DNA of 64,000 nucleotides, from assembly GCA_934216615.1 (NCBI GenBank), contig CAKQCB010000001.1, positions 744,001 to 808,000 on the forward strand, given 5' to 3'. Of this stretch, positions 43,085 through 51,347 are shown piece by piece. Source of the stretch: an uncultured Anaerolineae bacterium (lineage in GTDB: Bacteria; Chloroflexota; Anaerolineae; Aggregatilineales; Phototrophicaceae). The position numbers and the translations under genes were made by a program. Each line of letters opens with the position of its first letter. The stretch's first letter is position 1. The notes beneath the pieces are model-generated. The model searched no databases. It had not been told where the DNA came from and saw nothing but the letters and a program-made list of their open reading frames with translations.

Positions 43085-43130
43085 TTGGGAAGTTGGGGTG
43101 AGTATGCTATCCTTATGCGTGAAATTTCAC
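43085..43130 (+). promoter_or_regulatory. promoter and 12-bp palindrome of the glycosyltransferase gene
   Basis: TTGGGA (43085-43090), 17 bases, TATCCT (43108-43113). The perfect palindrome GTGAAATTTCAC (43119-43130) lies at the predicted transcription start, a typical operator position. The divergent response regulator is an obvious but unproven candidate for binding it. Confidence 0.45.
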
Positions 43131-43140
43131 ATGTTCAGGC

Positions 43141-44730
43141 GTGCCGAGAGGTAACGTGCCGTATCAATCTAGCGGCGGTCGTCGCAATAATGTTCAATTG
43201 GGTGTCGGGCAATCGATTTGGGCGGGAACGCCCCCAGCCGCAATTCCCGAGCGTATTTTAGATGGTATTCCCGGATGTTTAGCATGGATAGCCTTGTTGC
43301 TATGCATCGTTTTCGCTATCGCTTTTCCGCGTGTTCTACTCACAGTAGCCGTAATTGTAAGCGTATATTCAACCATCCGTTTTTTCCTTGCGGGGGTTGC
43401 CAACATCATCGGCCAGCGCAAGATTAACCGTTGGCAAAAAACGGATTGGAAGACTTACTACGAAACCCATCGTAAAGAAACTTCACTGGAGTGGGATCGA
43501 GTTCTTCACTTGGTCTTAATTCCTGCCTATAAAGAACCGCATGCCGTTCTCGCAAAAACGTTAGAATCGCTAGCTGCTCAACAAGATGCGAAAGAACGCA
43601 TGATTGTCATCTTGGCGATGGAAGCGGCAGAGGCCGACTGTGCCGAAAAAGCGACTGCCTTACAAAAACAATATAGACACGCCTTCAAACACCTTTATTT
43701 CACAGTGCATCCGCGTGGTTTACCCGGTGAAATGCAATGTAAATCCGCCAATGAAGCATGGGCGGCACGCTGGGCAAAGCGTCAGTTAATTGATGAGCTT
43801 GGCTATGATATGGATCACATTGTCGTTTCGACAATGGATGCAGACACGATTTGGCACCCTCAGCATTTTGCGGCGCTCACTGCCCTATTCGCGCTGAACG
43901 AAAAGCGCTATCTGCGTTTCTGGCAAGCGCCGATTCGTTATCACGGCAATATCTGGGAAATTAACCCCTTATTGCGCATCGTGAACGCGTACTCTACCGC
44001 GTTTGAATTGGCCTACCTTGCCGCGCCGTGGTGGATTCCCATGCCGATGTCGTCTTACGCACTCAGTTTCCGCTTGTTAGATAACAGTGGCTATTGGGAT
44101 TCGGACGTCATCGCCGATGAATGGCACATGTACATCAAATCCTTCTTTGCACGTAATGGTGAAGTAGAAATTGAATGTATCTTCCTGCCTTTTCTTGCCC
44201 AAGCGGTCACAGGGGATACACTCATCCAAGCGATTCGAAACCGTTATGAACAAACGTTACGTCACGCATGGGGTAGTAAAGAAGTCGGTTACATGGTGGC
44301 AAAGATGCTTGAACACCCCGAAATTATGTTCACCACCTCATTCCCGCTGTTGTTTCGCATCGCTCACGATATTCTGCTCGCGGGTGCAGGCTGGATCATC
44401 ATGACATTAGGGGCGCAGCTTCCCATCTTGCTCAACCCTACCCTAATCAGCGACCTGAACGCGGAAGGCAACCCGCTGTTCATCGTTTTACAAATCGCGC
44501 TCATCTCGATCTCGCTCTTGGGGATTGTGTTCTGGTATCAAGATGTCTTGGTGCGTCCACCACGCCCACCGGAATACCCACAAACCATGAAAGAACGCAT
44601 TTGGACGCTGCTCAGTTTTCCTATGCTGGCCGTCCTCACGTTGATCGTGGTCGCTTTCCCAACCTTACAAGCACAAACCCGCTTACTCATCGGAATCCCG
44701 TTACAATTTCGGGTTTCGGCAAAATCGTAG
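43141..44730 (+). CDS. membrane glycosyltransferase family 2-like protein
   Basis: A 529-residue processive-type glycosyltransferase. Two membrane helices (about residues 45-90) precede the GT-A domain: 'LVLIPAYKEPHAVLAKTLESL', then the DXD-like 'STMDADTIWHPQHF', then 'VIADEWHMYIKSFFARNGEVE' (the ED-equivalent base) and 'QTLRHAWG' (Q..RW-like). Three C-terminal helices follow. The layout matches GT2 enzymes that extrude or attach surface sugars, but the product cannot be named. GTG 43141 is used; GTG 43156 is equally possible, with AGAGG at 43147-43151 though closely spaced. Confidence 0.78.
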   Translation: MPRGNVPYQSSGGRRNNVQLGVGQSIWAGTPPAAIPERILDGIPGCLAWIALLLCIVFAIAFPRVLLTVAVIVSVYSTIRFFLAGVANIIGQRKINRWQKTDWKTYYETHRKETSLEWDRVLHLVLIPAYKEPHAVLAKTLESLAAQQDAKERMIVILAMEAAEADCAEKATALQKQYRHAFKHLYFTVHPRGLPGEMQCKSANEAWAARWAKRQLIDELGYDMDHIVVSTMDADTIWHPQHFAALTALFALNEKRYLRFWQAPIRYHGNIWEINPLLRIVNAYSTAFELAYLAAPWWIPMPMSSYALSFRLLDNSGYWDSDVIADEWHMYIKSFFARNGEVEIECIFLPFLAQAVTGDTLIQAIRNRYEQTLRHAWGSKEVGYMVAKMLEHPEIMFTTSFPLLFRIAHDILLAGAGWIIMTLGAQLPILLNPTLISDLNAEGNPLFIVLQIALISISLLGIVFWYQDVLVRPPRPPEYPQTMKERIWTLLSFPMLAVLTLIVVAFPTLQAQTRLLIGIPLQFRVSAKS

Positions 44731-44774
44731 TATCAATTTATCCTGTTCGAATATATTTGGTGTGGAGTTGAACG

Positions 44775-45677
44775 ATGGCAAAAGTCGGCTATATCGGTTT
44801 AGGGATTATGGGGGCATCGATTGTCCGCAATTTACTTAAAGCAGGGCATGAAGTCACCGTTCACAACCGGAGTCGGGAAATCGTCGCGACATTAGTCAGC
44901 GAAGGGGCACAAGAAGCCTTCTCGCCCAAAGAAGTCGCCGAAAATGTCGATTTTGTGTTCACGAATTTGCCCGACAGTCCGGATGTCGAATTGGTGGTAT
45001 TAGGCAAAGATGGCATCATCGAAGGGGCGCACGAAGGGTTGATTTATATCGATAACAGCACCATCAAGCCTGAAACTGCCCGTCAACTGGCTGAAAAATT
45101 AGAGGAAGTCGGCATCGCTGCACTCGACGCGCCCGTAAGCGGTGGCGATGTAGGCGCTAAGAATGGCACACTCACGATTATGGTCGGTGGCCCACAAGAT
45201 GCTTTTGATAAAACCGCGCCTTTATTCGAAGCGATGGGGCGCGCATGGGTACTCGTCGGTGATAGCGGTGCGGGACAAATTGCAAAGGCCTGTAACCAAA
45301 TCATCGTTGGTGCGCAGATGGTCGGCCTCGCCGAAGCATTGATCACCGCGCAAAAGTCAGGGGTTGACCCGCGTCGTGTGGTGGATGCGATCAAAGGGGG
45401 CGCCGCGCAAATGTGGACACTAGACGTCAAGCCTCCCCGTTTGTTTGAAGGCAACCGTTCCCCGGGCTTCAAGGCCTATATGCAGCATAAAGACCTCAAT
45501 ATTGTCATGGATACGGCGCGTGCTTATGGTATCCCCCTACCTATGACGGCCATCGTACAACAGCTCTATAGCGCGATGTTAGAAATGGGGCATCGCGAAT
45601 TAGATAACAGCGCAATCATCACCGTGTATGAAGCGCTCACGGGCATCCAACTCGTCGAAAATGATTCTGGAAAGTAA
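44775..45677 (+). CDS. NAD(P)-dependent 3-hydroxyacid dehydrogenase (GarR/HIBADH family)
   Basis: A 300-residue beta-hydroxyacid dehydrogenase. It has the Rossmann start 'VGYIGLGIMGASIVRNLLKAGH', the substrate signature 'DAPVSGGDVGAKNGTLTIMVGG' and the catalytic Lys in 'SGAGQIAKACNQIIVGAQMVGLAEAL'. The C-terminal helical domain includes 'FEGNRSPGFKAYMQHKDLNI'. Best matched to 2-hydroxy-3-oxopropionate (tartronate semialdehyde) reductase or 3-hydroxyisobutyrate dehydrogenase. Which substrate is used cannot be decided from the motifs, and the neighbours do not help. Confidence 0.88.
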   Translation: MAKVGYIGLGIMGASIVRNLLKAGHEVTVHNRSREIVATLVSEGAQEAFSPKEVAENVDFVFTNLPDSPDVELVVLGKDGIIEGAHEGLIYIDNSTIKPETARQLAEKLEEVGIAALDAPVSGGDVGAKNGTLTIMVGGPQDAFDKTAPLFEAMGRAWVLVGDSGAGQIAKACNQIIVGAQMVGLAEALITAQKSGVDPRRVVDAIKGGAAQMWTLDVKPPRLFEGNRSPGFKAYMQHKDLNIVMDTARAYGIPLPMTAIVQQLYSAMLEMGHRELDNSAIITVYEALTGIQLVENDSGK

Positions 45678-45703
45678 CTACACGCTAGAAGCCTGACGCC
45701 ATG

Positions 45704-45737
45704 TATAATAATGACAACCTGTTTCCAATATCTGGAA
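45704..45737 (+). promoter_or_regulatory. -10 element and inverted repeat before the pseudouridine synthase gene
   Basis: TATAAT (45704-45709) is a perfect -10 without a clear -35. About 14 bases later TTCCA-ATATC-TGGAA (45723-45737) forms an inverted repeat near the expected transcript start that could be an operator. Confidence 0.35.
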
Positions 45738-45768
45738 CAATCTCATTTTAAGAAATGGCTAAAACAGC

Positions 45769-47424
45769 GTGAAAGAACGTGTTCAAAAATTAATGGCGAT
45801 GGCGAATGTGGGTTCTCGCCGTGCCAATGAAGAATTGATCGAGCAAGGTCGTGTCCGTGTCAACGGCGTCACGATCAAACTTGGCGACAAAGCGGACCCA
45901 GTCACTGACGTGATTGAAGTAGACGGACAACGTCTCAAATTTGACACCGTCAAAAAGTCGTATTTCGCTCTCTACAAACCGAAATACGTCCTCAGCACAA
46001 GCGAACCTCATAAAGGGGACGAACGTAAAACGGTTTTTGATTACGTCCCCTTTAACGGTCACCTATTCACTATTGGGCGTTTAGATGCCGACAGTGAAGG
46101 TTTGATCGTTCTCACAAATGATGGTGAATTAGCGAATAAGCTCACCCACCCTAAATTCCAACATACCAAAACATACCGCGTCACCGTTCAAGGATTACCA
46201 ACACAGGAAACCATCGACAAATGGCAAACTGGGGTCTACCTTGACGAAGAAGACGGAACAACAGGTCCTTGCTACGTCAAAATCCTCAAAGGGTCTGAAG
46301 TCGAAACGGTCATGCGCGTCATCATGACTGAAGGCAAAAAACGGCAAATTCGACGTGTTGGGCAAGCGCTTGGCCATCGGGTGAAGCGGTTGATCCGCGT
46401 GCAGATGGGTAATTTAAGCATTGAAGGGCTTAAACCGGGCGAATTCCGCGAACTATCACCTGCTGAAGTGGAATTACTTTCCCATCGTTCAGCGGAATAT
46501 GTACGCGCAAAACGCGCGGTACGTGAACGTCAATTTGGCCCACGTCGTCGTTCGCAAACACCGACTGGGCCTACATCCCGCCGTGACGATGAAAGCAAGC
46601 CGAAACGCCGTTCCTTAGTCAGTCGCGGTGACGAAGAAGAAAGATTGGTAGATTCCCGCGATTCACGGGGACCACGCACTTCTCATCGTTCAAATGACGG
46701 TGAAGACCGCAGTCGTTTTGGTGAAGACCGCCCGCGTAGATCAGGATCAACTTCCGGTCGCCCACCACGTAAAACCGATGGGGACAGCCGTCCACCGCGC
46801 CGTTCAGATGAAGGTGAAGAACGCAGTCGTTTTGGCGAAGACCGTCCGCGTAGATCAGGGTCGGCTTCGGGTCGCCCACCCCGTAAAACCGATGAGGACA
46901 ACCGTCCACCACGTCGTTCAGGTGACGGCGAAGAACGTAGTCGTTTTGGTGAAGACCGCCCGCGTAGATCGGGATCAACTTCCGGTCGCCCACCCCGTAA
47001 AACCGATGGGGATAGCCGTCCACCGCGCCGTTCTGGTGAAGGTGAAGAACGCAGTCGTTTTGGTGAAGACCGCCCGCGTAGATCAGGGTCGGCTTCGAGT
47101 CGCCCACCGCGTAAAACCGATGGAGACAGCCGTCCACCGCGCCGTTCTAGTGAAGGTGAAGAACGCAGTCGTTTTGGTGAAGACCGTCCACGTAGATCAG
47201 GGGCAGCTTCGGGTCGCCCACCGCGTAAAACCGATGGGGACAGCCGTCCACCGCGCCGTTCTGGTGAAGGTGAAGAACGCAGTCGTTTTGGTGAAGACCG
47301 TCCGCGTAGATCAGGGTCGGCTTCGAGTCGCCCACCGCGTAAAACCGATGGGGACAGCCGTCCACCGCGCAAGATAGGAGATCGCCCATTTCGTCGTCGA
47401 GAAGATCAAGGAAGTGACGAATGA
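45769..47424 (+). CDS. rRNA pseudouridine synthase (RluB/RsuA family) with a repetitive basic tail
   Basis: A 551-residue protein starting at GTG 45769. Residues 1-60 form an S4 RNA-binding domain ('RVQKLMAMANVGSRRANEELI'). The synthase core carries the catalytic Asp in 'FTIGRLDADSEGLIVLTNDG' and 'EGKKRQIRRVGQALGHRVKRL', as in RluB/RsuA enzymes that modify 23S or 16S rRNA. The core ends near residue 250. The rest is an Arg/Ser/Pro/Asp/Glu tail containing six units of a 38-residue repeat (RSRFGEDRPRRSG..., then RPPRKTDGDSRPPRR). Such tails bind RNA or drive condensation in other proteins; here this is inference. The stop overlaps plsC by 4 bases. Confidence 0.88.
   Translation: MKERVQKLMAMANVGSRRANEELIEQGRVRVNGVTIKLGDKADPVTDVIEVDGQRLKFDTVKKSYFALYKPKYVLSTSEPHKGDERKTVFDYVPFNGHLFTIGRLDADSEGLIVLTNDGELANKLTHPKFQHTKTYRVTVQGLPTQETIDKWQTGVYLDEEDGTTGPCYVKILKGSEVETVMRVIMTEGKKRQIRRVGQALGHRVKRLIRVQMGNLSIEGLKPGEFRELSPAEVELLSHRSAEYVRAKRAVRERQFGPRRRSQTPTGPTSRRDDESKPKRRSLVSRGDEEERLVDSRDSRGPRTSHRSNDGEDRSRFGEDRPRRSGSTSGRPPRKTDGDSRPPRRSDEGEERSRFGEDRPRRSGSASGRPPRKTDEDNRPPRRSGDGEERSRFGEDRPRRSGSTSGRPPRKTDGDSRPPRRSGEGEERSRFGEDRPRRSGSASSRPPRKTDGDSRPPRRSSEGEERSRFGEDRPRRSGAASGRPPRKTDGDSRPPRRSGEGEERSRFGEDRPRRSGSASSRPPRKTDGDSRPPRKIGDRPFRRREDQGSDE
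46708..47370 (+). repeat. 114-bp tandem repeat, six units, in the pseudouridine synthase gene
   Basis: Units begin at 46708, 46822, 46936, 47050, 47164 and 47278, with an exact 114-base period (38 codons). Units differ at a small number of positions, and the last is truncated at about 31 codons. All six reading frames stay open through much of the array, which explains overlapping spurious frames. Copy number is likely to vary by recombination or slippage. Confidence 0.95.
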
Positions 47425-48179
47425 GCGAAAACACAGACGTAAAATTAGCGACGGCACAAGAAACAATGTCCGTCGAAGAATATATTGCCAAACAACCCAC
47501 CTATACGACCAAACGTATTTGGATTCGTCGCTTCATTCGGTTGGTTATATTTAAACTCTTGTGTAAAGTGGAAGTCACAGGGGTCGAAAATGTGCCTGAT
47601 GCAGGTTCATCGGCCATCATGATGAATCACATTTCCCTCTTAGACCCGGTATTGGTCATGGGGGCGGTCACACATCGTTTTGTGATTCCCATGACCAAAG
47701 TTGAAAACTTAGCCAATCCACTTCTACGCCCTTTTGTCCAATGGTGGGGGGCGTTCTCAGTCAACCGCGGGGAGATAGATCGCAAGGCCCTTAATAACTC
47801 AATCGAATTAATGAAAAGTGGACAGCTAATCTTGGTTGCACCCGAAGGTACACGAAGCCCTGAAGGGCTTAAAGAACCTAAAGATGGCCTCGCATTCTTA
47901 ACCACCAAAGCGAATGCGATGCTTATCCCTACCGCCATCATGGGCGCTCAGGACTGGGAAAAGAAACTCAAAAAATTCAAACGTCCGCATATTCAGGTCA
48001 ATTTTGGTCGTCCGTTCCGCTTTAAAACGGAAGGACGCACGCGCATCCCACGTGAAGAATTGACGCAGATGACCGAAGAAGCGATGTATCAGCTTGCGAT
48101 GGCCGTCACAGACCCAACCAAACGCGGGGTGTATGCGGACCTTAGCAAAGCGACCACAGAGCTTATAGAATTTGTTTGA
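47421..48179 (+). CDS. plsC: 1-acyl-sn-glycerol-3-phosphate acyltransferase
   Basis: A 252-residue PlsC-family acyltransferase that makes phosphatidic acid. Motif I is MNHISLLDP (NHxSxxD), motif II is in 'RPFVQWWGAFSVNRG', motif III is 'VAPEGTRSPEG' (EGTRS) and motif IV is 'MLIPTAIMGAQDW'. A basic patch and one hydrophobic segment (about 32-50) suggest peripheral membrane binding. Translation is coupled to the pseudouridine synthase by an ATGA overlap. An imperfect hairpin with T residues follows at 48218-48239. Confidence 0.92.
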   Translation: MSENTDVKLATAQETMSVEEYIAKQPTYTTKRIWIRRFIRLVIFKLLCKVEVTGVENVPDAGSSAIMMNHISLLDPVLVMGAVTHRFVIPMTKVENLANPLLRPFVQWWGAFSVNRGEIDRKALNNSIELMKSGQLILVAPEGTRSPEGLKEPKDGLAFLTTKANAMLIPTAIMGAQDWEKKLKKFKRPHIQVNFGRPFRFKTEGRTRIPREELTQMTEEAMYQLAMAVTDPTKRGVYADLSKATTELIEFV

Positions 48180-48217
48180 CGTTCTGGCGAATCGCGCATT
48201 ATTGTCTATTATAAAAG

Positions 48218-48239
48218 CGGGGCGTAAAGCCTCGTTTTT
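48218..48239 (+). terminator. short intrinsic terminator after plsC
   Basis: CGGGGC (48218-48223) and GCCTCG (48229-48234) form a 6-bp stem with one G-U pair and a 5-base loop, followed by TTTTT (48235-48239). Confidence 0.6.
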
Positions 48240-48255
48240 CGTTTAGGGGAGAAAA

Positions 48256-49041
48256 ATGTCTGATTTAAAATCATCGATTCAACATCAATTCGGCACCGCT
48301 GCCTCAAACTACACCACCAGTAATGTGCACGCCAAAGGCGAAGACCTTGCGAAAATGTTGGAGTTCGCCCAGCTTACGGGCGAAGAAATCGTCTTAGATG
48401 CGGGCAGTGGCGCGGGGCATGTTTCATTCACCTTTGCGCCCCACGTCCAAGAAGTCACGGCGTTAGACCTCACCGATGCCATGTTAGAGCAAGTCAGTCA
48501 AAATGCTCAACAACGCGGTTTCAGTAACATTAAAACCCAACAAGGGGATATTGAAAAGATCCCCTTCCCAGACGCAACATTTGACCGTGTGGTTTCACGT
48601 TACTGTGCTCATCATTTTCCTAATCCACAGCAAGCTGTGAACGAAATCATCCGCGTCTTGAAGCCAAACGGCATCCTCGTATTAAGTGATGTCGTCGGCT
48701 TTGATGACCCCACATCCGATACGTTTTTACAGACCATCGAATTACTGCGTGATCCATCTCATGTTCGTGACTATACGAAGAACCAATGGCTTCAATTTTT
48801 TAGAACATCAGGGGTGCATGCCGAAATCGCTTTTCCATTTGAAATCGCGCTGGAGTTCCAGCCATGGATTCAGCGCATCAACACCCCAGAGACGTTAGTC
48901 AAAGCGCTTGAATATCTGTTTACCAACGCACCGAGCGAGATGAAATCAATCTTCAAAATACAGCCTGATTTGACGTTCACGATTCCATGTGCCGTGTTTG
49001 CCGTTCGTAAGCCCGACGCAAAAGCTCACAAAGTCCTCTAG
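48256..49041 (+). CDS. class I SAM-dependent methyltransferase
   Basis: A 261-residue Methyltransf_11-type enzyme. Motif I is 'VLDAGSGAGHVSFTFAP', motif II 'EVTALDLTDAMLEQV', and 'GDIEKIPFPDATFDRVVSRYCAHHFPN' followed by 'EIIRVLKPNGILVLSDV' are the post-I motifs. The layout is like UbiE/Coq5-type or small-molecule methyltransferases, but no substrate signature is visible. GGGGAG lies 6 bases before the ATG. It follows the terminator after plsC by 16 bases, leaving little room for its own promoter. Confidence 0.85.
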   Translation: MSDLKSSIQHQFGTAASNYTTSNVHAKGEDLAKMLEFAQLTGEEIVLDAGSGAGHVSFTFAPHVQEVTALDLTDAMLEQVSQNAQQRGFSNIKTQQGDIEKIPFPDATFDRVVSRYCAHHFPNPQQAVNEIIRVLKPNGILVLSDVVGFDDPTSDTFLQTIELLRDPSHVRDYTKNQWLQFFRTSGVHAEIAFPFEIALEFQPWIQRINTPETLVKALEYLFTNAPSEMKSIFKIQPDLTFTIPCAVFAVRKPDAKAHKVL

Positions 49042-49060
49042 CCCATGCTCAAGGATTCGC

Positions 49061-49066
49061 TATAAT
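49061..49066 (+). promoter_or_regulatory. -10 element before the epimerase gene
   Basis: A perfect TATAAT, 37 bases before the TTG start at 49103; no recognisable -35. Confidence 0.35.
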
Positions 49067-49102
49067 TGCAACTGGGAAGCACATAAAAATAAAGAGTCCA
49101 CA

Positions 49103-50077
49103 TTGAAAATTCTAATCACTGGTGCAGGTGGTTTTGCAGGAAGTCACCTTATTGAATTGCTTCATCAAAGAAACCCAGACGCTGAATTACATGGCACTTT
49201 TTTTGCGGGCGCAAGTGAAAACTCACCGCAGTTCGTCATCCCGCACGTTCTCGACTTATGTAACCTCGATGCCGTGGTCACGACGTTACAAACCTCTCAA
49301 CCAGACCAAATCTATCACTTGGCGGCATGGGCCAATGTGGGCGCATCCCACCAAAAAGATTACGCGTGGAAGGTGTTCGAAAATAACATTCGTGGGCAGT
49401 TAAATCTATTTCTTGCTTGTATTGAATTGAAAATTCTTCCACGTGTGTTGGCTGTGACTTCGGGCGAAATCTACGATACCAGCAACGCCCACACAGAACC
49501 GATCACAGAACAGACACCGCTCAAACCAGCGAACCCGTATGGGGTGAGTAAGGCCACTCAAGATTTACTCGCGCAACAGTATTTTCTAAGCCACCAACTG
49601 CCGATTGTTCGCGCAAGACCGTTTAACCACACAGGGCCTCGCCAACGACTGGGCTTTGTCGTGCCAGATTTTGCCAACCAAGTCGCTGAAATTGAAGCGA
49701 ATTTACGCGCACCGGTTATGAAAGTGGGCAGTCTCGACTCTGAACGCGATTTCACCGACGTGCGCGACGTGGTTCAAGCCTATTACGCGCTCATGAATCA
49801 TGGTGAAGCGGGTGAAGCGTATAACATCGCCAGCCAACGCCCGATCACGATTCAATCAATTCTGGATTATCTGCTCTCGCTCAGCGACGCAGAGATTACC
49901 GTCACAACTGACCCAACGTTAATACGGCCGGGCGCAAAACCCAAATCGTGGGGAAACACCCAGAAACTGCGCGAAGCCACCCAATGGCGCCCTACCTATG
50001 ACATCCACACAACCCTGCAAGATGTACTGAACGACTATCGCCAGCAAGTGCACAAAAGGATGTCCCAGTCCTCATGA
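49103..50077 (+). CDS. NAD-dependent epimerase/dehydratase, GDP-4-keto-6-deoxymannose reductase-like
   Basis: A 324-residue extended short-chain dehydrogenase. The nucleotide motif 'ILITGAGGFAGSHLIELL' begins at the first residues, and the catalytic YxxxK is in 'NPYGVSKATQDLLAQQYF'. 'ARPFNHTGPRQRLGFVVPDF' and 'DFTDVRDVVQAYYALM' are strongly reminiscent of GDP-mannose 4,6-dehydratase and GDP-4-keto-6-deoxymannose reductase (RMD). The TTG start at 49103 is chosen because AAAGAG lies 6 bases upstream and the Rossmann motif follows directly; longer frames run into the previous gene. It probably supplies a deoxysugar for surface glycans. Overlaps the next start by 4 bases. Confidence 0.8.
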   Translation: MKILITGAGGFAGSHLIELLHQRNPDAELHGTFFAGASENSPQFVIPHVLDLCNLDAVVTTLQTSQPDQIYHLAAWANVGASHQKDYAWKVFENNIRGQLNLFLACIELKILPRVLAVTSGEIYDTSNAHTEPITEQTPLKPANPYGVSKATQDLLAQQYFLSHQLPIVRARPFNHTGPRQRLGFVVPDFANQVAEIEANLRAPVMKVGSLDSERDFTDVRDVVQAYYALMNHGEAGEAYNIASQRPITIQSILDYLLSLSDAEITVTTDPTLIRPGAKPKSWGNTQKLREATQWRPTYDIHTTLQDVLNDYRQQVHKRMSQSS

Positions 50078-51045
50078 AAGCCATCCATTTTGAGCAATAC
50101 GGGCCACCCGAAGTGTTACGTGTTGTGGAAGTAGATCAGCCTACACTAAAAGCGGGTGAAGTGCTTGTGAAAGTACATGCCGCGGGGCTAAACCGCGCTG
50201 ACTTGGTACAGCGACAAGGAAAATATCCACCGCCACAAGGTGGTTCTCCAATTCTAGGTTTAGAAATCAGTGGTGAAGTCGCTTCCTCTTCGACACATTT
50301 TCAAGTCGGCGACCGTGTGATGGCGGTCATCACAGGCGGTGGCTACGCCGAATATGTCGCTGTCCCCGAACCCATGTTAATGCCCATCCCCGCCCATCTG
50401 GATGATATCCAAGCGGCGGCTATCCCTGAAGCATTTTTGACCGCCTATCTCAACCTATTTGCATTAGGCAACCTTCAGCAAGGGGAACGGGTCTTGATCC
50501 ATGCGGGGGCCAGTGGGATTGGAACCGCTGCCATCCAATTAGCACGTCAAGCAGGGGCAACGATTTTCATCACAGCAGGTTCACAAGAAAAAGTCGATTT
50601 TTGTCTGACGCTTGGGGCACATCATGGCATTTGTTATCGTGAACAGAGCTTCAAAGAAGTGATTGCAGAAATCACCGAGCAGCAAGGGGTGAACCTGATC
50701 ATCGATTTTGTCGGCGCGCCCTACTGGAATGATAATCTTGATAGCCTTGCGTATGGCGGTCGGCTGATCCTCGTTGGCTCGTTAGGGGGTACCGTCGGCA
50801 CACTTGATCTCGCTAAAATCCTGCCCAAAAACTTGATGATTCGGGGCACAACCCTGCGCCGCACACCATTAGATCAAAAAGCCCAGTGGGTGAAAGATTT
50901 CTTAGACAGGTTCGGGGATGACTTGGAAGCGGGGAAAATCTCGCCGATCATCGATTCTGTGTACCCATTCGAAGAAGTCGCGAAAGCCCATGCCTATCTT
51001 CATAGTAACACCAGTAAAGGCAAAGTCATCCTCAGTCTAAAATGA
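50074..51045 (+). CDS. NAD(P)H quinone oxidoreductase (QOR/PIG3-like)
   Basis: A 323-residue zinc-free medium-chain dehydrogenase. 'VKVHAAGLNRADLVQRQGKYPPP' is the signature of the PIG3/quinone oxidoreductase subgroup. The cofactor domain has 'VLIHAGASGIGTAAIQLARQAGA', and 'LILVGSLGGTVGTLDL' with 'RGTTLRRTP' completes it. The cysteines of the structural and catalytic zinc sites are absent, as expected for this subgroup. It reduces quinones or related carbonyls with NADPH. Start ATG 50074 overlaps the epimerase stop. Confidence 0.88.
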   Translation: MKAIHFEQYGPPEVLRVVEVDQPTLKAGEVLVKVHAAGLNRADLVQRQGKYPPPQGGSPILGLEISGEVASSSTHFQVGDRVMAVITGGGYAEYVAVPEPMLMPIPAHLDDIQAAAIPEAFLTAYLNLFALGNLQQGERVLIHAGASGIGTAAIQLARQAGATIFITAGSQEKVDFCLTLGAHHGICYREQSFKEVIAEITEQQGVNLIIDFVGAPYWNDNLDSLAYGGRLILVGSLGGTVGTLDLAKILPKNLMIRGTTLRRTPLDQKAQWVKDFLDRFGDDLEAGKISPIIDSVYPFEEVAKAHAYLHSNTSKGKVILSLK

Positions 51046-51173
51046 CATTCTCTGAACATTATTCAGGTAGACTGCACATAACATCTCATGGTTCATTCGA
51101 TGACCTTGCACATTGACGCTTATGTGACGATATGTAACAATCAAATGAAGTTCATTTTTCAGATATTCAGGTC

Positions 51174-51230
51174 ATGATTCTCATGTTTTGCTACACCCTG
51201 CGCCGCACTCATCGCAATACTCATTGTTGA
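51174..51230 (+). CDS. possible leader peptide upstream of the aminotransferase gene
   Basis: Part of the 302-base gap 51046-51347, which has no normal gene. An 18-codon frame, ATG 51174 to TGA 51228-51230, holds three Arg (two adjacent), three Thr, two His and two Cys codons. It lies after a promoter-like TTGACG (51113-51118)/TAACAA (51135-51140) and 54 bases before an intrinsic terminator that precedes the aminotransferase gene. The ribosome-binding site is poor (CAGG, 2 bases before the ATG) and no single amino acid dominates, so the call is weak. Confidence 0.25.
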   Translation: MILMFCYTLRRTHRNTHC

Positions 51231-51283
51231 TAGGAACGTGCATGGGGCATTGGCTGATGCTTGAGATAAAAATACGCTCATCA

Positions 51284-51307
51284 AACACCCCAACAGGGGT
51301 GTTTTTT
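51284..51307 (+). terminator. intrinsic terminator in the aminotransferase leader
   Basis: AACACCCC (51284-51291) pairs perfectly with GGGGTGTT (51296-51303) around an AACA loop and runs into T residues to 51307. The aminotransferase start is only 41 bases further on, and no convincing promoter fits in between, so this may be an attenuator rather than just the end of the upstream operon. Confidence 0.85.
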
Positions 51308-51347
51308 GTTAGTCATTTATTTATATGTCTATTCAGGAGATATTCGA

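Noticed and set aside
46708..47370. Regularly spaced repeats resembling an array
   Set aside because: Not a CRISPR array: units are 114 bp with no unique spacers and lie in frame within a coding sequence.
46619..47377. Several open frames on both strands across the pseudouridine synthase tail, including a 229-codon antisense frame
   Set aside because: The 114-bp repeat happens to lack stops in all frames; only the S4/RluB frame continues from a conserved enzyme.
48989..49102. N-terminal extension of the epimerase
   Set aside because: It overlaps the methyltransferase gene and the TATAAT at 49061, while the Rossmann motif starts right after TTG 49103.
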